Positions 31,333 to 41,046 are shown, counted from the stretch's first letter. The stretch: DNA of 64,000 nucleotides from JABDKH01 sp963768565 (GCA_963768565.1 CAVYIO010000038.1:62001-126000); one strand, 5' to 3'. Notes: generated by a model from the sequence alone, not told the origin. Numbers and translations: made by a program.

Positions 31333-31980
31333 TTAATAGTGACAGGCCGAACAGTTGGTAGGCGGCTGAATGCCTTCCTTCACAATGCGGTCCAGATTTC
31401 TGTCGACAAAGTCGGCAGGGTGTACGTAGCCCATTGTCGTGATCTCATCGGACGGCCGAAGATAGAGTTCGGGCTGTCGATGACACTCCAGGCACCATCC
31501 CATCGAAAGCGGCTCATTTAGCTGGACGACCTCCATCTGGTCGACGCGGCCGTGGCATGTCTCGCAGCCCACTCCATTCTTGACGTGCACCGCATGGCTG
31601 AACCGGGCATAATCGGGCAGCTGGTGAACATTCACCCAGTTCACCGGATCTCCGGTGGCCCAACTCGCCCTGACAGGGAGCAGCTTGAGGCTCTCCGTCT
31701 TGATCTGGTTGTGACAGTTCATGCACGTCTGGGTGGCCGGCACATTCGCGTGCGACGAGTACTCTACGGCGCTGTGGCAATAGCGACAGTCCATACCCAG
31801 CTGGCCCACGTGTGTCAGATGGCTGTACTGGGTCGGCTGCTCGGGTTCATATCCCACGTCGGTGAATTCTGGCGAGAAATAGTACCAGACGAGGAAGATG
31901 GTCAGGATACCGCCCCCTGTCGCGCCGAGAAGTGATAATAGCGGCAGGGCGTTCGCCCTCTTCGGAAATACCTGAGGCAT
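31333..31980 (-). CDS. actA: Alternative complex III pentahaem cytochrome ActA
   Basis: A 215-residue protein with one N-terminal transmembrane helix (LPLLSLLGATGGGILTIFLVW) and five haem c motifs: CRYCH, CMNCH, CETCH, CLECH and CSACH. That equals the haem number of Rhodothermus ActA. Additional His in SHLTH and FSHAVHV are likely axial ligands. It is the first gene of the minus-strand act-cox cluster, so the main promoter should lie in the 155-base spacer before the MATE gene. Confidence 0.96.
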   Translation of the reverse strand: MPQVFPKRANALPLLSLLGATGGGILTIFLVWYYFSPEFTDVGYEPEQPTQYSHLTHVGQLGMDCRYCHSAVEYSSHANVPATQTCMNCHNQIKTESLKLLPVRASWATGDPVNWVNVHQLPDYARFSHAVHVKNGVGCETCHGRVDQMEVVQLNEPLSMGWCLECHRQPELYLRPSDEITTMGYVHPADFVDRNLDRIVKEGIQPPTNCSACHY

Positions 31981-32135
31981 ACAGAAACGTCAGATCAACC
32001 AGAACCAACCAGCGCAGAATTCCACGAGAGCGTGCTAAGGTACACCAACAGCGGGACAGATATCACGGGATCGCGCTTGAATTATCTACAAAACCGCACG
32101 GGGTCGACTCGCACAAATCATACTGCCGACCAGTG
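31981..32135. other. Spacer upstream of actA, downstream of the MATE gene
   Basis: A 155-base noncoding stretch preceding the minus-strand respiratory operon. It should hold the main actA promoter. AT-rich blocks such as the minus-strand GATAATTC (about 32081-32088) are visible, but no -35/-10 pair with good spacing was found. No hairpin with a T-tract was seen behind the MATE stop. Confidence 0.4.
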
Positions 32136-33509
32136 TCATTTCCCGCCTAAAGCCACAGGAACGGCATCCTCGACCCGGGCCCGGGCACGAATTCCAAAGC
32201 GGATTGACAAAAGGACAGCCGCCGCGACAAGCCCTAACACGAGACCCCACCACAACCCGATCGGTCCACGATCGAAGCCGAATCCGAGTACGTATCCGGT
32301 GGACAGACCAACGACCCAGTACGACACGAACCCGATGAGCATCGGCACCCGGGTGTCCTTAAGACCGCGGAGTGCACCGGCCGCCGAAACTTGAATGCCG
32401 TCGAAGATCTGGAACACGGCGGCGACGACGAGTAGCGCTGCGGCCAGCCGGATTACCTCCGCGTTCGCCGGATCAGCAAGGTCGAGATACAGACCGACAA
32501 TAGCCCGGGGCATAGTCCAGAAGAGGGTAGCGGCGAAGAGCATGAAGACGGCCGCGAGTCCAATTCCGACAAAACCGGCGGTCGTCGCACCCTCCGAGTC
32601 CTGGCGACCCACCGCCTGACCCACTCGAACCGATGTCGCAATACCGATCCCGAGAGGTACCATAAATGTGAACGCCGCGCACTGTATCGCAACCTGGTGA
32701 GCGGCCAGTGCCACCGTGCCCAGAAGACCCATCATCAGGGCCGTAATAAGAAAAAGCCCCGACTCTACCCCGTAGCCGATACCGATAGGCCAGCCGATCC
32801 GGAAAATCTCTGCCAGGTAGCGTGGGTCCGGGCGCCGAATGTGCTTGAATACGCCGTATGCGGCAAACGTCGGGCTCAGCTGCGTCACGAACACTAACGC
32901 GATCAACATGAACCAGAACACAATCGAACTTGCCCAGCCGGTACCGACCAGTCCCAGTGCGGGAAACCCCAGCTTCCCGTACATCAGAACATAGTTCGCG
33001 AGGATGTTGAGGCCGACGGCCGCTAGGCTGATCACCGTCGCCGGGCGCGGTCTCGAAACACCCTCGATGAAACTCCGCAGTGCGACGAACCCCAGAAACG
33101 GGAAGGCTCCCCACGAGATCGCTCGCAGATACGCTTGCGACAGACTCACCGTCTCGGCATCCTGTCCCATCCACGTGAGGAGCACACCGGCATTGCGGAC
33201 GATCAACATGGATGGAACGGTCAAGATGGCCGCCAACCAGAGCCCCTGCCTCACGGATCGAGCGAGTCCCGAGTCGTCCCCGGCGCCGAACGCCTGGGAG
33301 ACCATGGGTCCAACAGCCATGACGACGCCCATGGCGATCACGATGGTCGTGAAGAAGATGGAATTCCCGAGAGCAATTCCCGCCAGAGCCGTGCTGCTCA
33401 GATGACCAACCATCACGGTGTCGACAAACCCCATGGAGATCTGCGCCACCTGGGTCGCCACTACAGGTGTAGCGAGCGCAATAGTAGCCTTGATTTCGCG
33501 CGACAGCAT
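32136..33509 (-). CDS. MATE family multidrug/cation antiporter
   Basis: About 457 residues from the ATG at 33509 (MLSREIKATIALATPVVATQ), where the family fold starts; the frame is open 186 bases further upstream, but that part overlaps the next gene's 5' region and is not MATE-like. Twelve helices are expected. Recognisable parts are ISMGFVDTVMVGHLSSTALAG and SQAFGAGD in the first half, and MVPLGIGIATSVRVGQAVG in the second, the two pseudo-repeats. It probably exports drugs or metabolites using Na+ or H+. Confidence 0.94.
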   Translation of the reverse strand: MLSREIKATIALATPVVATQVAQISMGFVDTVMVGHLSSTALAGIALGNSIFFTTIVIAMGVVMAVGPMVSQAFGAGDDSGLARSVRQGLWLAAILTVPSMLIVRNAGVLLTWMGQDAETVSLSQAYLRAISWGAFPFLGFVALRSFIEGVSRPRPATVISLAAVGLNILANYVLMYGKLGFPALGLVGTGWASSIVFWFMLIALVFVTQLSPTFAAYGVFKHIRRPDPRYLAEIFRIGWPIGIGYGVESGLFLITALMMGLLGTVALAAHQVAIQCAAFTFMVPLGIGIATSVRVGQAVGRQDSEGATTAGFVGIGLAAVFMLFAATLFWTMPRAIVGLYLDLADPANAEVIRLAAALLVVAAVFQIFDGIQVSAAGALRGLKDTRVPMLIGFVSYWVVGLSTGYVLGFGFDRGPIGLWWGLVLGLVAAAVLLSIRFGIRARARVEDAVPVALGGK

Positions 33510-33658
33510 GACAATGCGGAATGGACCGACCCCTTTGGCTTTGCCGATAATACGCCCGCTCTTTCCCGATCCGAAGCCATGCGGATCGAAGTCCCGACCA
33601 ATTTGTACTAGCCGTCCTCCATTTTCACAACGCGCCAGCACCTCACGCGAATCGACAC

Positions 33659-35737
33659 GTGTCCACACGGAACTCGGCACTGACACCCGCGACATCGCCC
33701 TCGCCCTCGTCCTCGACGCACGAAGTCGATGTCTCCGTGATCGTTGTTAACTACAACGTGCGTGAGTTCCTCGATCAGGCTCTGGCTTCGGTACTTAGTG
33801 CGACCGATGGACTGCGGGTAGAAGTCATCGTCGTCGATAATGACTCGGTGGATGGATCCGCGGAGTCTGTTCGAAACAACTTTCCGCAGGTCCGCCTGAT
33901 TGCGAACACGTCCAATATCGGATTTGGTGCCGCGAATAATCAGGCGATCGAAGTATCGTCAGGCAGGTTTCTGCTAATCCTGAATCCCGACACGATTATC
34001 CAGGAAGACACGCTTGAGACGCTCGTCGACTTCATGCAACGCCACCCGGACGCGGGCGCTGTTGGTTGCAAGATTCTGAACCCGGACGGCACGTTCGCTC
34101 GCGAAAGCCGCCGGGCATTTCCTACCCCGCGCGTGGCCTCGTATCGCATCACCGGACTGAGCCGGCTGTTCCCCGGTAGTCCCCGGTTCGGTCGATACAA
34201 CATGACATACCTGCCCGTCGACGAGGTGGCAGAGGTCGACGCTCTCAGCGGCTCGTGTATGATGATTCGACGCACAGCCCTTTGCGAACACTACGCAGCC
34301 GACTCATCCGGCCCGGCCGATCAACCACTCGTCCGATTGTTCGACGAGGATTTCTTCATGTACGGCGAAGATCTTGACCTGTGCTATCGAATACAGGCCG
34401 CGGGCTGGAAGATCTACTATACACCCGAGACCCAGATCATTCACTACAAGGGAGAGAGCACGCGAAAGGGTGATCTGAGATACGTTCGGCTGTTTTACGG
34501 TGCGATGTTGCACTTTGCCGACAAGCATTTTACGAAGCGCTCTCGCATGCTGCGATTCGGATTGCGGATGGCAATCGTCGTTCGGGCCACGATCTCTGTT
34601 GTCCGTCGAACCGTCCGGCGACTTGTCTTTCCGGCGATGGATCTGGTTTTCGTTTACGCTTCGGTGGTGGGCATCGCCGCGCTTTGGCCTGCAACCGCGA
34701 ATACGGCGTCGACCTCTCGATTCCTTCTGACAATTCCGCTTATCTACGCCGCTGCTGCGGTCGCAAGCATACGCCTGGCCGGTGGTTATGAGCGTACGAG
34801 ACAACGCCTCCGACCGGTTGCGGTTGGACTCACAGGTGCTTTCGCGTTTACCGCGTCTTTGTCGTTCTTCATCAAGGCCATTGCGTTCTCCCGGCTCGTC
34901 ATCGCCGTGAGTCTCATCCCGGCCGCAATTCTATTGTTCGGATGGAGGATCGCGGTGAACAAACGGAACAGCGGCGTGAGACGCGCGATCGTCGTCGGTG
35001 ACAGCGCTGAAGCCGTTCAGTTGGAACAGACGATTTCATCTCAGTATCGACCACCGTTTGTCGTCGCGGGATTCGTCGAGAACGAAGCGGCCACTGATCC
35101 CGACGCGAGTCTGTCCGTCCGCCGCCTGGGATCAATCGCGCAGTTGCGCGACGTCATTCGCATTCATCGGATCAACGACGTCATCTTCGCGACCAGCGGG
35201 CTTTCGAACAGAACCGTTTTGTCGCTGATGCAATCGCTGCGGGACCTGCCTGTCGAATTCAAGACGCTGGTGCCGGGCGGGAGCCACGTGATCGGCAAGG
35301 CTCGTGTAGAGGACCTCTCTGTGCCACTTGTTCCGTCCGAGATCACTCACGGCAGGGCGGCCGGTTTCGCCGGGCAAAAGCTTGCGCATCGACTCATCGC
35401 CCTCATCGGCATTCTCCTGTGGCCGATTGTAGAGGTGGTGTCGGCAATGATTTCGACGCCGACGATTGTTCGCCTGAGAAACAAACTGCGAATGGCACCA
35501 CGCGTCCTTTCGGGCAAGGACTCGCTGGTGGGATTTCTGCCACATGACGAGTTCGTTCCACCCGATGAGTGGCGAATCGAGCGGGGGTTGTTTTCGGTGT
35601 CAGAAACCCTCCCGATCATCCACCCGGGTGCGGCAGACCTGGAGCGTGCATGGCTATTCTACATGCATAATCGGTCGATATCTCTCGACATCGACATCAT
35701 TGCAAGAAGTCTGCGACACGATCAGGCAACTGACTGA
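33659..35737 (+). CDS. Family 2 glycosyltransferase fused to a truncated polyprenyl-glycosylphosphotransferase-like module
   Basis: A 692-residue protein starting at GTG 33659. Residues ~25-260 are a GT2 domain of the rhamnosyltransferase kind (VSVIVVNYNVREFLDQAL, LNPDT, VDALSGSCMMIRRTA, FDEDFFMYGEDLDLCYR). Residues ~300-435 hold several membrane helices. Residues ~440-550 look like the Rossmann-like CoA-binding_3 domain found before bacterial sugar transferases (RRAIVVGDSAEAV). The C-terminus (~575-685) starts and ends like a sugar transferase (LAHRLIALIGILLW; the end AWLFYMHNRSISLDIDII parallels the YDLYYIQNWSLVLDLKIM of the gene at 38388). The catalytic centre with the RSM and DELPQ motifs is missing. 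It probably acts in surface polysaccharide assembly. Confidence 0.82.
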   Translation: MSTRNSALTPATSPSPSSSTHEVDVSVIVVNYNVREFLDQALASVLSATDGLRVEVIVVDNDSVDGSAESVRNNFPQVRLIANTSNIGFGAANNQAIEVSSGRFLLILNPDTIIQEDTLETLVDFMQRHPDAGAVGCKILNPDGTFARESRRAFPTPRVASYRITGLSRLFPGSPRFGRYNMTYLPVDEVAEVDALSGSCMMIRRTALCEHYAADSSGPADQPLVRLFDEDFFMYGEDLDLCYRIQAAGWKIYYTPETQIIHYKGESTRKGDLRYVRLFYGAMLHFADKHFTKRSRMLRFGLRMAIVVRATISVVRRTVRRLVFPAMDLVFVYASVVGIAALWPATANTASTSRFLLTIPLIYAAAAVASIRLAGGYERTRQRLRPVAVGLTGAFAFTASLSFFIKAIAFSRLVIAVSLIPAAILLFGWRIAVNKRNSGVRRAIVVGDSAEAVQLEQTISSQYRPPFVVAGFVENEAATDPDASLSVRRLGSIAQLRDVIRIHRINDVIFATSGLSNRTVLSLMQSLRDLPVEFKTLVPGGSHVIGKARVEDLSVPLVPSEITHGRAAGFAGQKLAHRLIALIGILLWPIVEVVSAMISTPTIVRLRNKLRMAPRVLSGKDSLVGFLPHDEFVPPDEWRIERGLFSVSETLPIIHPGAADLERAWLFYMHNRSISLDIDIIARSLRHDQATD

Positions 35738-35844
35738 AATAGGATCATTTCGTATTATTCCGTACGATTCGGCGATTGTCGACGGTCGTCCCGGGCAGAG
35801 CTCCGGAATCGGCGCGAATCAAGCAAATCACGCGACGCTGATTG

Positions 35845-36906
35845 ATGTCTAAGCTCCAGGAACAGCATTTATTGGATTTCGAGAGGCCGTTGTACGACCT
35901 CGAGCAGAAGCTCATCGAAATGCGAGCGGTCGACGACGCTGACGTCGAGGTGGACCTCAGCCCGCAGATCGAGGCCCTTGAGAAACGCGTAGACGAGCTC
36001 CGGACATCGATCTACCGGAATTTGACGCGGTGGCAGCGGGTCCAGATTGCCCGACATCCGCTCCGGCCGTACACGCTCGACTACATCGAGGCGCTGACCG
36101 ACGGGTTCGTAGAGCTTCACGGAGACCGTTTGTTCATGGATGACCCGGCGATAGTCGGCGGTCTGACGAAGTTCATGGGATCGCGGTTTGGATATCGCGA
36201 TCGGAGTGTCGTCATAATCGGTCACCAGAAGGGCCGGGACACGAAGAGCCGGAAGTATCGTCGATTTGGCATGCCAAATCCGGAGGGCTACCGTAAAGCG
36301 CTGCGGCTCATGAAGATGGCAGCAAAATACGGCAAGCCTGTCGTCACACTCCTCGACACGCCGGGCGCATTCCCCGGCCTCGAAGCGGAAGAGAGAGGAC
36401 AGGCGGAAGCCATCGCACGCAATCTGTTCGAAATGGCAAGATTGCCGGTGCCCATCGTGGTTGTCGTGATCGGCGAAGGTGCCTCCGGCGGTGCACTGGG
36501 CATCGGTGTCGGCAACCGCATCCTTATGCTGGAGAACTCGTGGTACTCGGTCATCTCCCCGGAGAGCTGTTCCTCCATCTTGTGGCGATCATGGGATCAC
36601 AAGGAAGATGCGGCCAGGGCGCTCAAGCTCACGGCAACCGATCTCGCCGAGGTGGGCATCATTGATGAAATCATCCCCGAACCCAAAGGCGGTGCGCATC
36701 GGAACGTCAACGCCACCTTCGATGCAGTAGGGCATGCACTCGCGAGCACTCTCAAGAACCTGGAAAAGATGTCTCCCGCAAAGCTCGTCTCCTCTCGAAT
36801 CGAGAAGTTCGACGCTATCGGTGCATATGAAACGAGTCAGATCGGAGAGACTCCGGTCACTGCGACGCTGGCGGACAATCTGAAGGTTGATCGGCCCACG
36901 GACTAG
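35845..36906 (+). CDS. accA: Acetyl-CoA carboxylase carboxyltransferase subunit alpha
   Basis: A 353-residue AccA, a little longer than the usual ~320. It transfers carboxyl from biotin to acetyl-CoA for fatty-acid synthesis. The N-terminal helical hairpin (FERPLYDLEQKLIEM and QIEALEKRVDEL) is typical. The crotonase-like core contains GHQKGRDTK, FGMPNPEGYRKALRLM, LLDTPGAFPG and GEGASGGALG (oxyanion-site glycines). ATG 35845 is preferred over the TTG one codon earlier. The C-terminal 30 residues are extra. Confidence 0.96.
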   Translation: MSKLQEQHLLDFERPLYDLEQKLIEMRAVDDADVEVDLSPQIEALEKRVDELRTSIYRNLTRWQRVQIARHPLRPYTLDYIEALTDGFVELHGDRLFMDDPAIVGGLTKFMGSRFGYRDRSVVIIGHQKGRDTKSRKYRRFGMPNPEGYRKALRLMKMAAKYGKPVVTLLDTPGAFPGLEAEERGQAEAIARNLFEMARLPVPIVVVVIGEGASGGALGIGVGNRILMLENSWYSVISPESCSSILWRSWDHKEDAARALKLTATDLAEVGIIDEIIPEPKGGAHRNVNATFDAVGHALASTLKNLEKMSPAKLVSSRIEKFDAIGAYETSQIGETPVTATLADNLKVDRPTD

Positions 36907-36932
36907 CCGCGCGGATACGGCGGGAACGGACC

Positions 36933-37355
36933 ATGCTCTCTTTCGACTACCGGCACCGGGTACGCTATCGTGAATGCGATCCCATGGGTGTCGTTTACCA
37001 CACGCACTACCTCGACTACTTCGAGATCGCTCGAACCGAGGCCCTCCGGGATCTGGGTTTGCCGTACGCCGAGCTGGAGGAAGCGGGAATCAGTATGCCG
37101 GTCACGGACGTGTCGGTGCAGTACCGCAGATCCGCAACCTATGACGATGTCCTGATTATCCGATCCATCTTTCCGGAAACCGTGCCCGTGGCAAGGGTGA
37201 AGATCGAATACGTCGTCTTCCGGGAAGGCGTGCCTGACGAAGTTATCGCGACGGGGCATGTGTCGCTATGCTTCATGGACACGGTCCGCGGGCGCCCCAC
37301 CAGGGCTCCTCGGCGCCTGGTCGAAATTATTGAGCGGGAACTCGCGAGAAACTGA
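36933..37355 (+). CDS. Acyl-CoA thioesterase, YbgC/4-hydroxybenzoyl-CoA thioesterase type
   Basis: A 140-residue hotdog-fold protein. The active-site segment RYRECDPMGVVYHTHYLDYFEIART contains the catalytic Asp and the typical GVVYH turn. It could hydrolyse short-chain acyl-CoA or act in acyl carrier protein-linked lipid trafficking. It lies 26 bases after accA, and its stop abuts the nadC start (37356), so the three genes are probably one operon. Confidence 0.92.
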   Translation: MLSFDYRHRVRYRECDPMGVVYHTHYLDYFEIARTEALRDLGLPYAELEEAGISMPVTDVSVQYRRSATYDDVLIIRSIFPETVPVARVKIEYVVFREGVPDEVIATGHVSLCFMDTVRGRPTRAPRRLVEIIERELARN

Positions 37356-38261
37356 ATGCCGCAGATCCATCGACCTGACTACATCTCTGATGCGTATCTG
37401 ACCGAGGTTATTCGCACCGGCCTGGCGGAGGACGTGGGAGACGGCGACGTGACCTCATTGGCTACCGTATCACCGGACACACGCGCCGAAGGAACTTTCG
37501 TTTGCAAGCAGGGCGGAGTAGTGGCCGGCCTGTCGGTGGCCTCACAGGTCTTTCGGATGGTCGATGATAGCATTCGCGTTTCGTGGAAGATCTCGGACGG
37601 CGCGAACGTGAGGGCGGGCGATGTGGCGGGGACGGTCCGCGGGCCCGCGATCAGCATTCTTACGGCCGAAAGGCTCGCGTTGAACATCCTCCAGCGCATG
37701 GGCGGAATTGCATCGATGACGCGAGAGATGGTGGATGCCGTCGCGACGTATCGCACGAAGATTCTTGACACCCGAAAGACGGCCCCTGGGCTTCGACTCC
37801 TTGACAAGTGGGCGGTCCTGCTGGGTGGCGGGACAAATCACAGAATCGGCCTCTACGACATGATTCTGATCAAGGAGAACCATATCTCGTCGGCCGGTGG
37901 AATTGAGAACGCCATCTCGGCCGCGCGAAAGTACGCCAGCAACAGCGCTACTCCGCTGAAGATCGAAGTTGAAGTCACGACGCTCGACGAAGTACGCCGG
38001 GCGCTTCAGATGGGAGGGATTGACTATTTATTGCTGGATAACATGACGTCCGTCGATCCTGACGGCCGTCTCAATACGTCCCTCCTCGCCGCCGCGGTCG
38101 AACTGGTCGACGGCGCAGTCGAGACGGAGGCATCCGGCAACGTGACTCTTGAGACCGTCGCCCGCATCGCCCATACCGGCGTGAACAACATCTCGTGCGG
38201 CGCATTGACCCATTCGGTACAGGCTCTAGACATCTCGCTACTGCTAAACCTCCACGATTAG
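37356..38261 (+). CDS. nadC: Nicotinate-nucleotide pyrophosphorylase (carboxylating)
   Basis: A 301-residue quinolinate phosphoribosyltransferase of NAD biosynthesis. Family landmarks are LAEDVGDGDVTS near the start, ERLALNILQRMGGIAS, the KILDTRKTAPGLRLLDKWAV block, HRIGLYDMILIKENH and the C-terminal VNNISCGALTHSV. The start codon ATG at 37356 directly follows the thioesterase stop. No missing residues were seen. Other nad genes are not in the window. Confidence 0.97.
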   Translation: MPQIHRPDYISDAYLTEVIRTGLAEDVGDGDVTSLATVSPDTRAEGTFVCKQGGVVAGLSVASQVFRMVDDSIRVSWKISDGANVRAGDVAGTVRGPAISILTAERLALNILQRMGGIASMTREMVDAVATYRTKILDTRKTAPGLRLLDKWAVLLGGGTNHRIGLYDMILIKENHISSAGGIENAISAARKYASNSATPLKIEVEVTTLDEVRRALQMGGIDYLLLDNMTSVDPDGRLNTSLLAAAVELVDGAVETEASGNVTLETVARIAHTGVNNISCGALTHSVQALDISLLLNLHD

Positions 38262-38387
38262 CCGCCAATTCGTAGAAGTGAGCTGCACGGGCTGTTATCT
38301 TGACTGTGCAATTCATGGTCCTTTCGGAATCCTCTTCGGCGGAATCCGGACTGGCCATCAAACAGCCTCATCAACCAGAACGATTTC

Positions 38388-39776
38388 ATGCTACAGGAGC
38401 ATAGCCGACTGTTCCAGCGCATGATGTTCGCCGGCGATTTCGTGCTGACGATTGTCGCATGGATCCTGGCCTATCTCATCCGATTCGAACTACTCGTTCC
38501 CCCTGAGTGGGTGCCCTTCGAGCAGTATCTGTATCTGTTGCCGTGGGTTCTGATCGTCGCGTCGTTGGTCTTCTGGTCCACGGGTCTGTATGCGGCAGAT
38601 CGGGCACAACGTATATCCAGCCTCGTCTTTGCGGTGGCAAAGGCCGTGGCCGTTGAATTGCTGGTCGTCGCGGCTTCCCTTTCTTTCTATCGAGCACTCT
38701 CCTTTTCCCGGCTGATGCTCATCCTGTTCGGAGTGCTAACTCCGGCGTTGATGATCCTTTACCGGCTCGCTATCTACTCATACGTACGTCGGGCGAGACG
38801 ACAGGGAAAGTTCGTGCGGCGCGTTCTGATTGTCGGAGCGGGAACAGTGGGCCGCAGACTCCAGAAAGCCCTGGAGCAATTCCCGTGGATGGGCCTGGTC
38901 GTGGTCGGATTTGCGGACGACGAAAAGCAGGGGCCGGATATCCTGTCGGGGGTCGCGGATGTGGCACGGATCGTCGACGAATCACACGACACGGATGAGC
39001 CCGTCGACTACGTCTTCATTGCACTGTCGCTGTCGGCGGCGGACCATATTTCCAATCTGATCGAAGACCTCTCAAGCCGACTCGTGCATGTTTGCATGGT
39101 CCCGGACCTGTTTCAGTTTGATGTCTTGAATAGTCGGGTCACTCATCTTGCCGGGCTTCCTGTCATTCATGTGATTGACGAGGCTCCGATTCAGATGGGT
39201 CGATTCTGGAAACGGGCTGTCGACATCGTGTTTTCAGCAGTTGTTCTGACGCTCACATCGCCGCTTCTGCTTGTTCTGGCGATCGCTGTCAAGCTGTCAT
39301 CCTCCGGTCCTGTGTTCTACCGGCAGGAACGGATGGGACTGAACGGGCGGAAGTTCCAGATGCTGAAGTTTCGCTCGATGCCCGTGAATGCGGAGCGCGA
39401 AACGGGTCCGGTGTGGGCCAAGGCTGGCGAGGCACGAGCAACTCGGGTGGGCGCATTTCTAAGACGGTCGTCGCTGGACGAGCTTCCGCAATTTATCAAC
39501 GTGATCAGGGGCGATATGTCGGTCGTGGGTCCTCGACCTGAACGTCCGGTATTCATCGATGAGTTCAAGGAGCGAATTCCCCGGTATATGTTGCGGCATA
39601 TGACCAAGGCAGGGATCACCGGCTGGGCTCAGGTTCACGGTTGGCGTGGTAACACGTCACTTGAGAAACGTATCGAATACGACCTGTACTACATACAGAA
39701 TTGGTCGCTCGTCCTCGATCTGAAGATCATGTGGATGACGGTATGGGGAGGCCTGGCAAGCGAGAATGCGTACTAG
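38388..39776 (+). CDS. Undecaprenyl-phosphate glucose phosphotransferase, WcaJ type
   Basis: A 462-residue initiating glycosyltransferase, which loads the first sugar phosphate on the lipid carrier. The N-terminal part has four membrane helices, the middle is a Rossmann-like CoA-binding_3 domain (RRVLIVGAGTVGRRLQKAL, about residue 145), and the C-terminal part is the catalytic sugar transferase. Catalytic-domain motifs are KRAVDIVFSAVVLTLTSPLL, MLKFRSMPVNAE, RRSSLDELPQF, GDMSVVGPRPERP and the end YDLYYIQNWS. Together with the fused transferase at 33659 it indicates exopolysaccharide or capsule synthesis. Confidence 0.94.
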   Translation: MLQEHSRLFQRMMFAGDFVLTIVAWILAYLIRFELLVPPEWVPFEQYLYLLPWVLIVASLVFWSTGLYAADRAQRISSLVFAVAKAVAVELLVVAASLSFYRALSFSRLMLILFGVLTPALMILYRLAIYSYVRRARRQGKFVRRVLIVGAGTVGRRLQKALEQFPWMGLVVVGFADDEKQGPDILSGVADVARIVDESHDTDEPVDYVFIALSLSAADHISNLIEDLSSRLVHVCMVPDLFQFDVLNSRVTHLAGLPVIHVIDEAPIQMGRFWKRAVDIVFSAVVLTLTSPLLLVLAIAVKLSSSGPVFYRQERMGLNGRKFQMLKFRSMPVNAERETGPVWAKAGEARATRVGAFLRRSSLDELPQFINVIRGDMSVVGPRPERPVFIDEFKERIPRYMLRHMTKAGITGWAQVHGWRGNTSLEKRIEYDLYYIQNWSLVLDLKIMWMTVWGGLASENAY

Positions 39777-41034
39777 CGGCATGATCAAAAGCCACGGACG
39801 GTGTTCGGTGAAATCCGGGCGACCGACGAGGACTGCGTTCGCGGCTCGAACGTTCGCGATGGTAGTGGCGGCGTGTCTTCTGTGCACGAACGTCGCACTG
39901 AGTCAGATCTATCGCCTTCCAAATCCAGCCGAGCGGTCCGGCGACTTCTTCGGCGTGTCGGTGGACATTGAAGGTCATCGTGCCGTGGTAGGAGCAAGTG
40001 GCGCCGATAGCTGCGGTGTGGATTCCGGAGCGGCATACGTCTACGAATCAGACAGTACGACCGGCCATTGGAATCATGTGGCCACACTCGTGCCGAACGA
40101 CTGCACGCCGGGAGATTACTTCGGTGGATCGCTGGACATGAGCGGAGACCGCATCGTGGTCGCAGCGTTCCGGCCGGCGCATCTTGCGAATCGGCCGAAT
40201 GCTGCCTACCTGTTCGAGCGCGACTCACTAACAGGCGCGTGGATCCAGCGAGCACGGTTCACGGAAGTACCTGAGCGCGAAGAGGGAGCATATGCGGCAG
40301 CCGTTGCGATTGACGGTGATAACGTTCTGGTTACGTCGTCGGGAGACGCCATCAACGAACAGTACCACGGGACGGGATACCTGTACCGGCCTTCGCCGAG
40401 CGCGCCGGACACGTGGCAATTGGCGCAACGAATCGTCCCGGCCACGAGTCCATCGCTCGGGGTCTTCGGGTCATCAGCCGTGATCCGGAACGACGTCATG
40501 GTTGTAGGTGCCTCAACCTACCTGGCGGCCCGCCCCGGCTCCGTCTATTTCCTCGGGCTTGATGAGTCGACCGGTCGTTGGAAATTCCAACAGCGATTTG
40601 GAGGCCTCGACGATTTCTTCCTTCCACTTGACGTCAACGGAAGTCGAGCGATCGTCGGTGAGCGACGGGCAGGAACTGACGAATCCGGACGGGTGACACT
40701 GTTTGAACGGGACGCCGAAGGTGCGTGGGTTCGATCGGGAGTGCTTTACCCGGCGCGGGATTTCGAGTACGGAGCGTTCGGATCAAACGTCGCGCTGGGC
40801 GACAACCGAGCGCTGGTGGTCGGTTTCGACGAACAGCTCCGTTTCGAGTTCAACATCGACCGGGTCGTGTATGTCTTCGAGAAGACCGGACCCTCCGTGT
40901 GGCGGCAACGACACATCGTGGACGTGGGTGATGTTGCGTTCGGGTCTGATCTGGCCGTAGACGGGTCGTTGGCCCTGATTGGCCAGGCGGCCGATTCACA
41001 ACCGGGCGCTGCGTATATCGTCCAGTTGCACTAG
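39766..41034 (+). CDS. Secreted FG-GAP-like seven-bladed beta-propeller protein
   Basis: A 422-residue protein. The ATG at 39766 overlaps the end of the previous gene by 11 bases; the ATG at 39781 is the alternative start. A signal peptide is visible (FAMVVAACLLCTNVALSQ). The mature part contains seven repeats of a G-x-x-F-G-x-S-x-x-x-x-G-x-x-h-h-V-G pattern: GDFFGVSVDIEGHRAVVGAS, GDYFGGSLDMSGDRIVVA, then at the segments beginning AAAVAIDGDN, FGSSAVIRND, LPLDVNGSR, FGSNVALGDN and FGSDLAVDGS. Many blades end with a tyrosine strand (AYVYE, AYLFE, SVYFL). No T9SS CTD was recognised. Function unknown, probably an extracellular binding or adhesion role. Confidence 0.8.
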   Translation: MRTSGMIKSHGRCSVKSGRPTRTAFAARTFAMVVAACLLCTNVALSQIYRLPNPAERSGDFFGVSVDIEGHRAVVGASGADSCGVDSGAAYVYESDSTTGHWNHVATLVPNDCTPGDYFGGSLDMSGDRIVVAAFRPAHLANRPNAAYLFERDSLTGAWIQRARFTEVPEREEGAYAAAVAIDGDNVLVTSSGDAINEQYHGTGYLYRPSPSAPDTWQLAQRIVPATSPSLGVFGSSAVIRNDVMVVGASTYLAARPGSVYFLGLDESTGRWKFQQRFGGLDDFFLPLDVNGSRAIVGERRAGTDESGRVTLFERDAEGAWVRSGVLYPARDFEYGAFGSNVALGDNRALVVGFDEQLRFEFNIDRVVYVFEKTGPSVWRQRHIVDVGDVAFGSDLAVDGSLALIGQAADSQPGAAYIVQLH

Positions 41035-41046
41035 AGGGATCACAAT

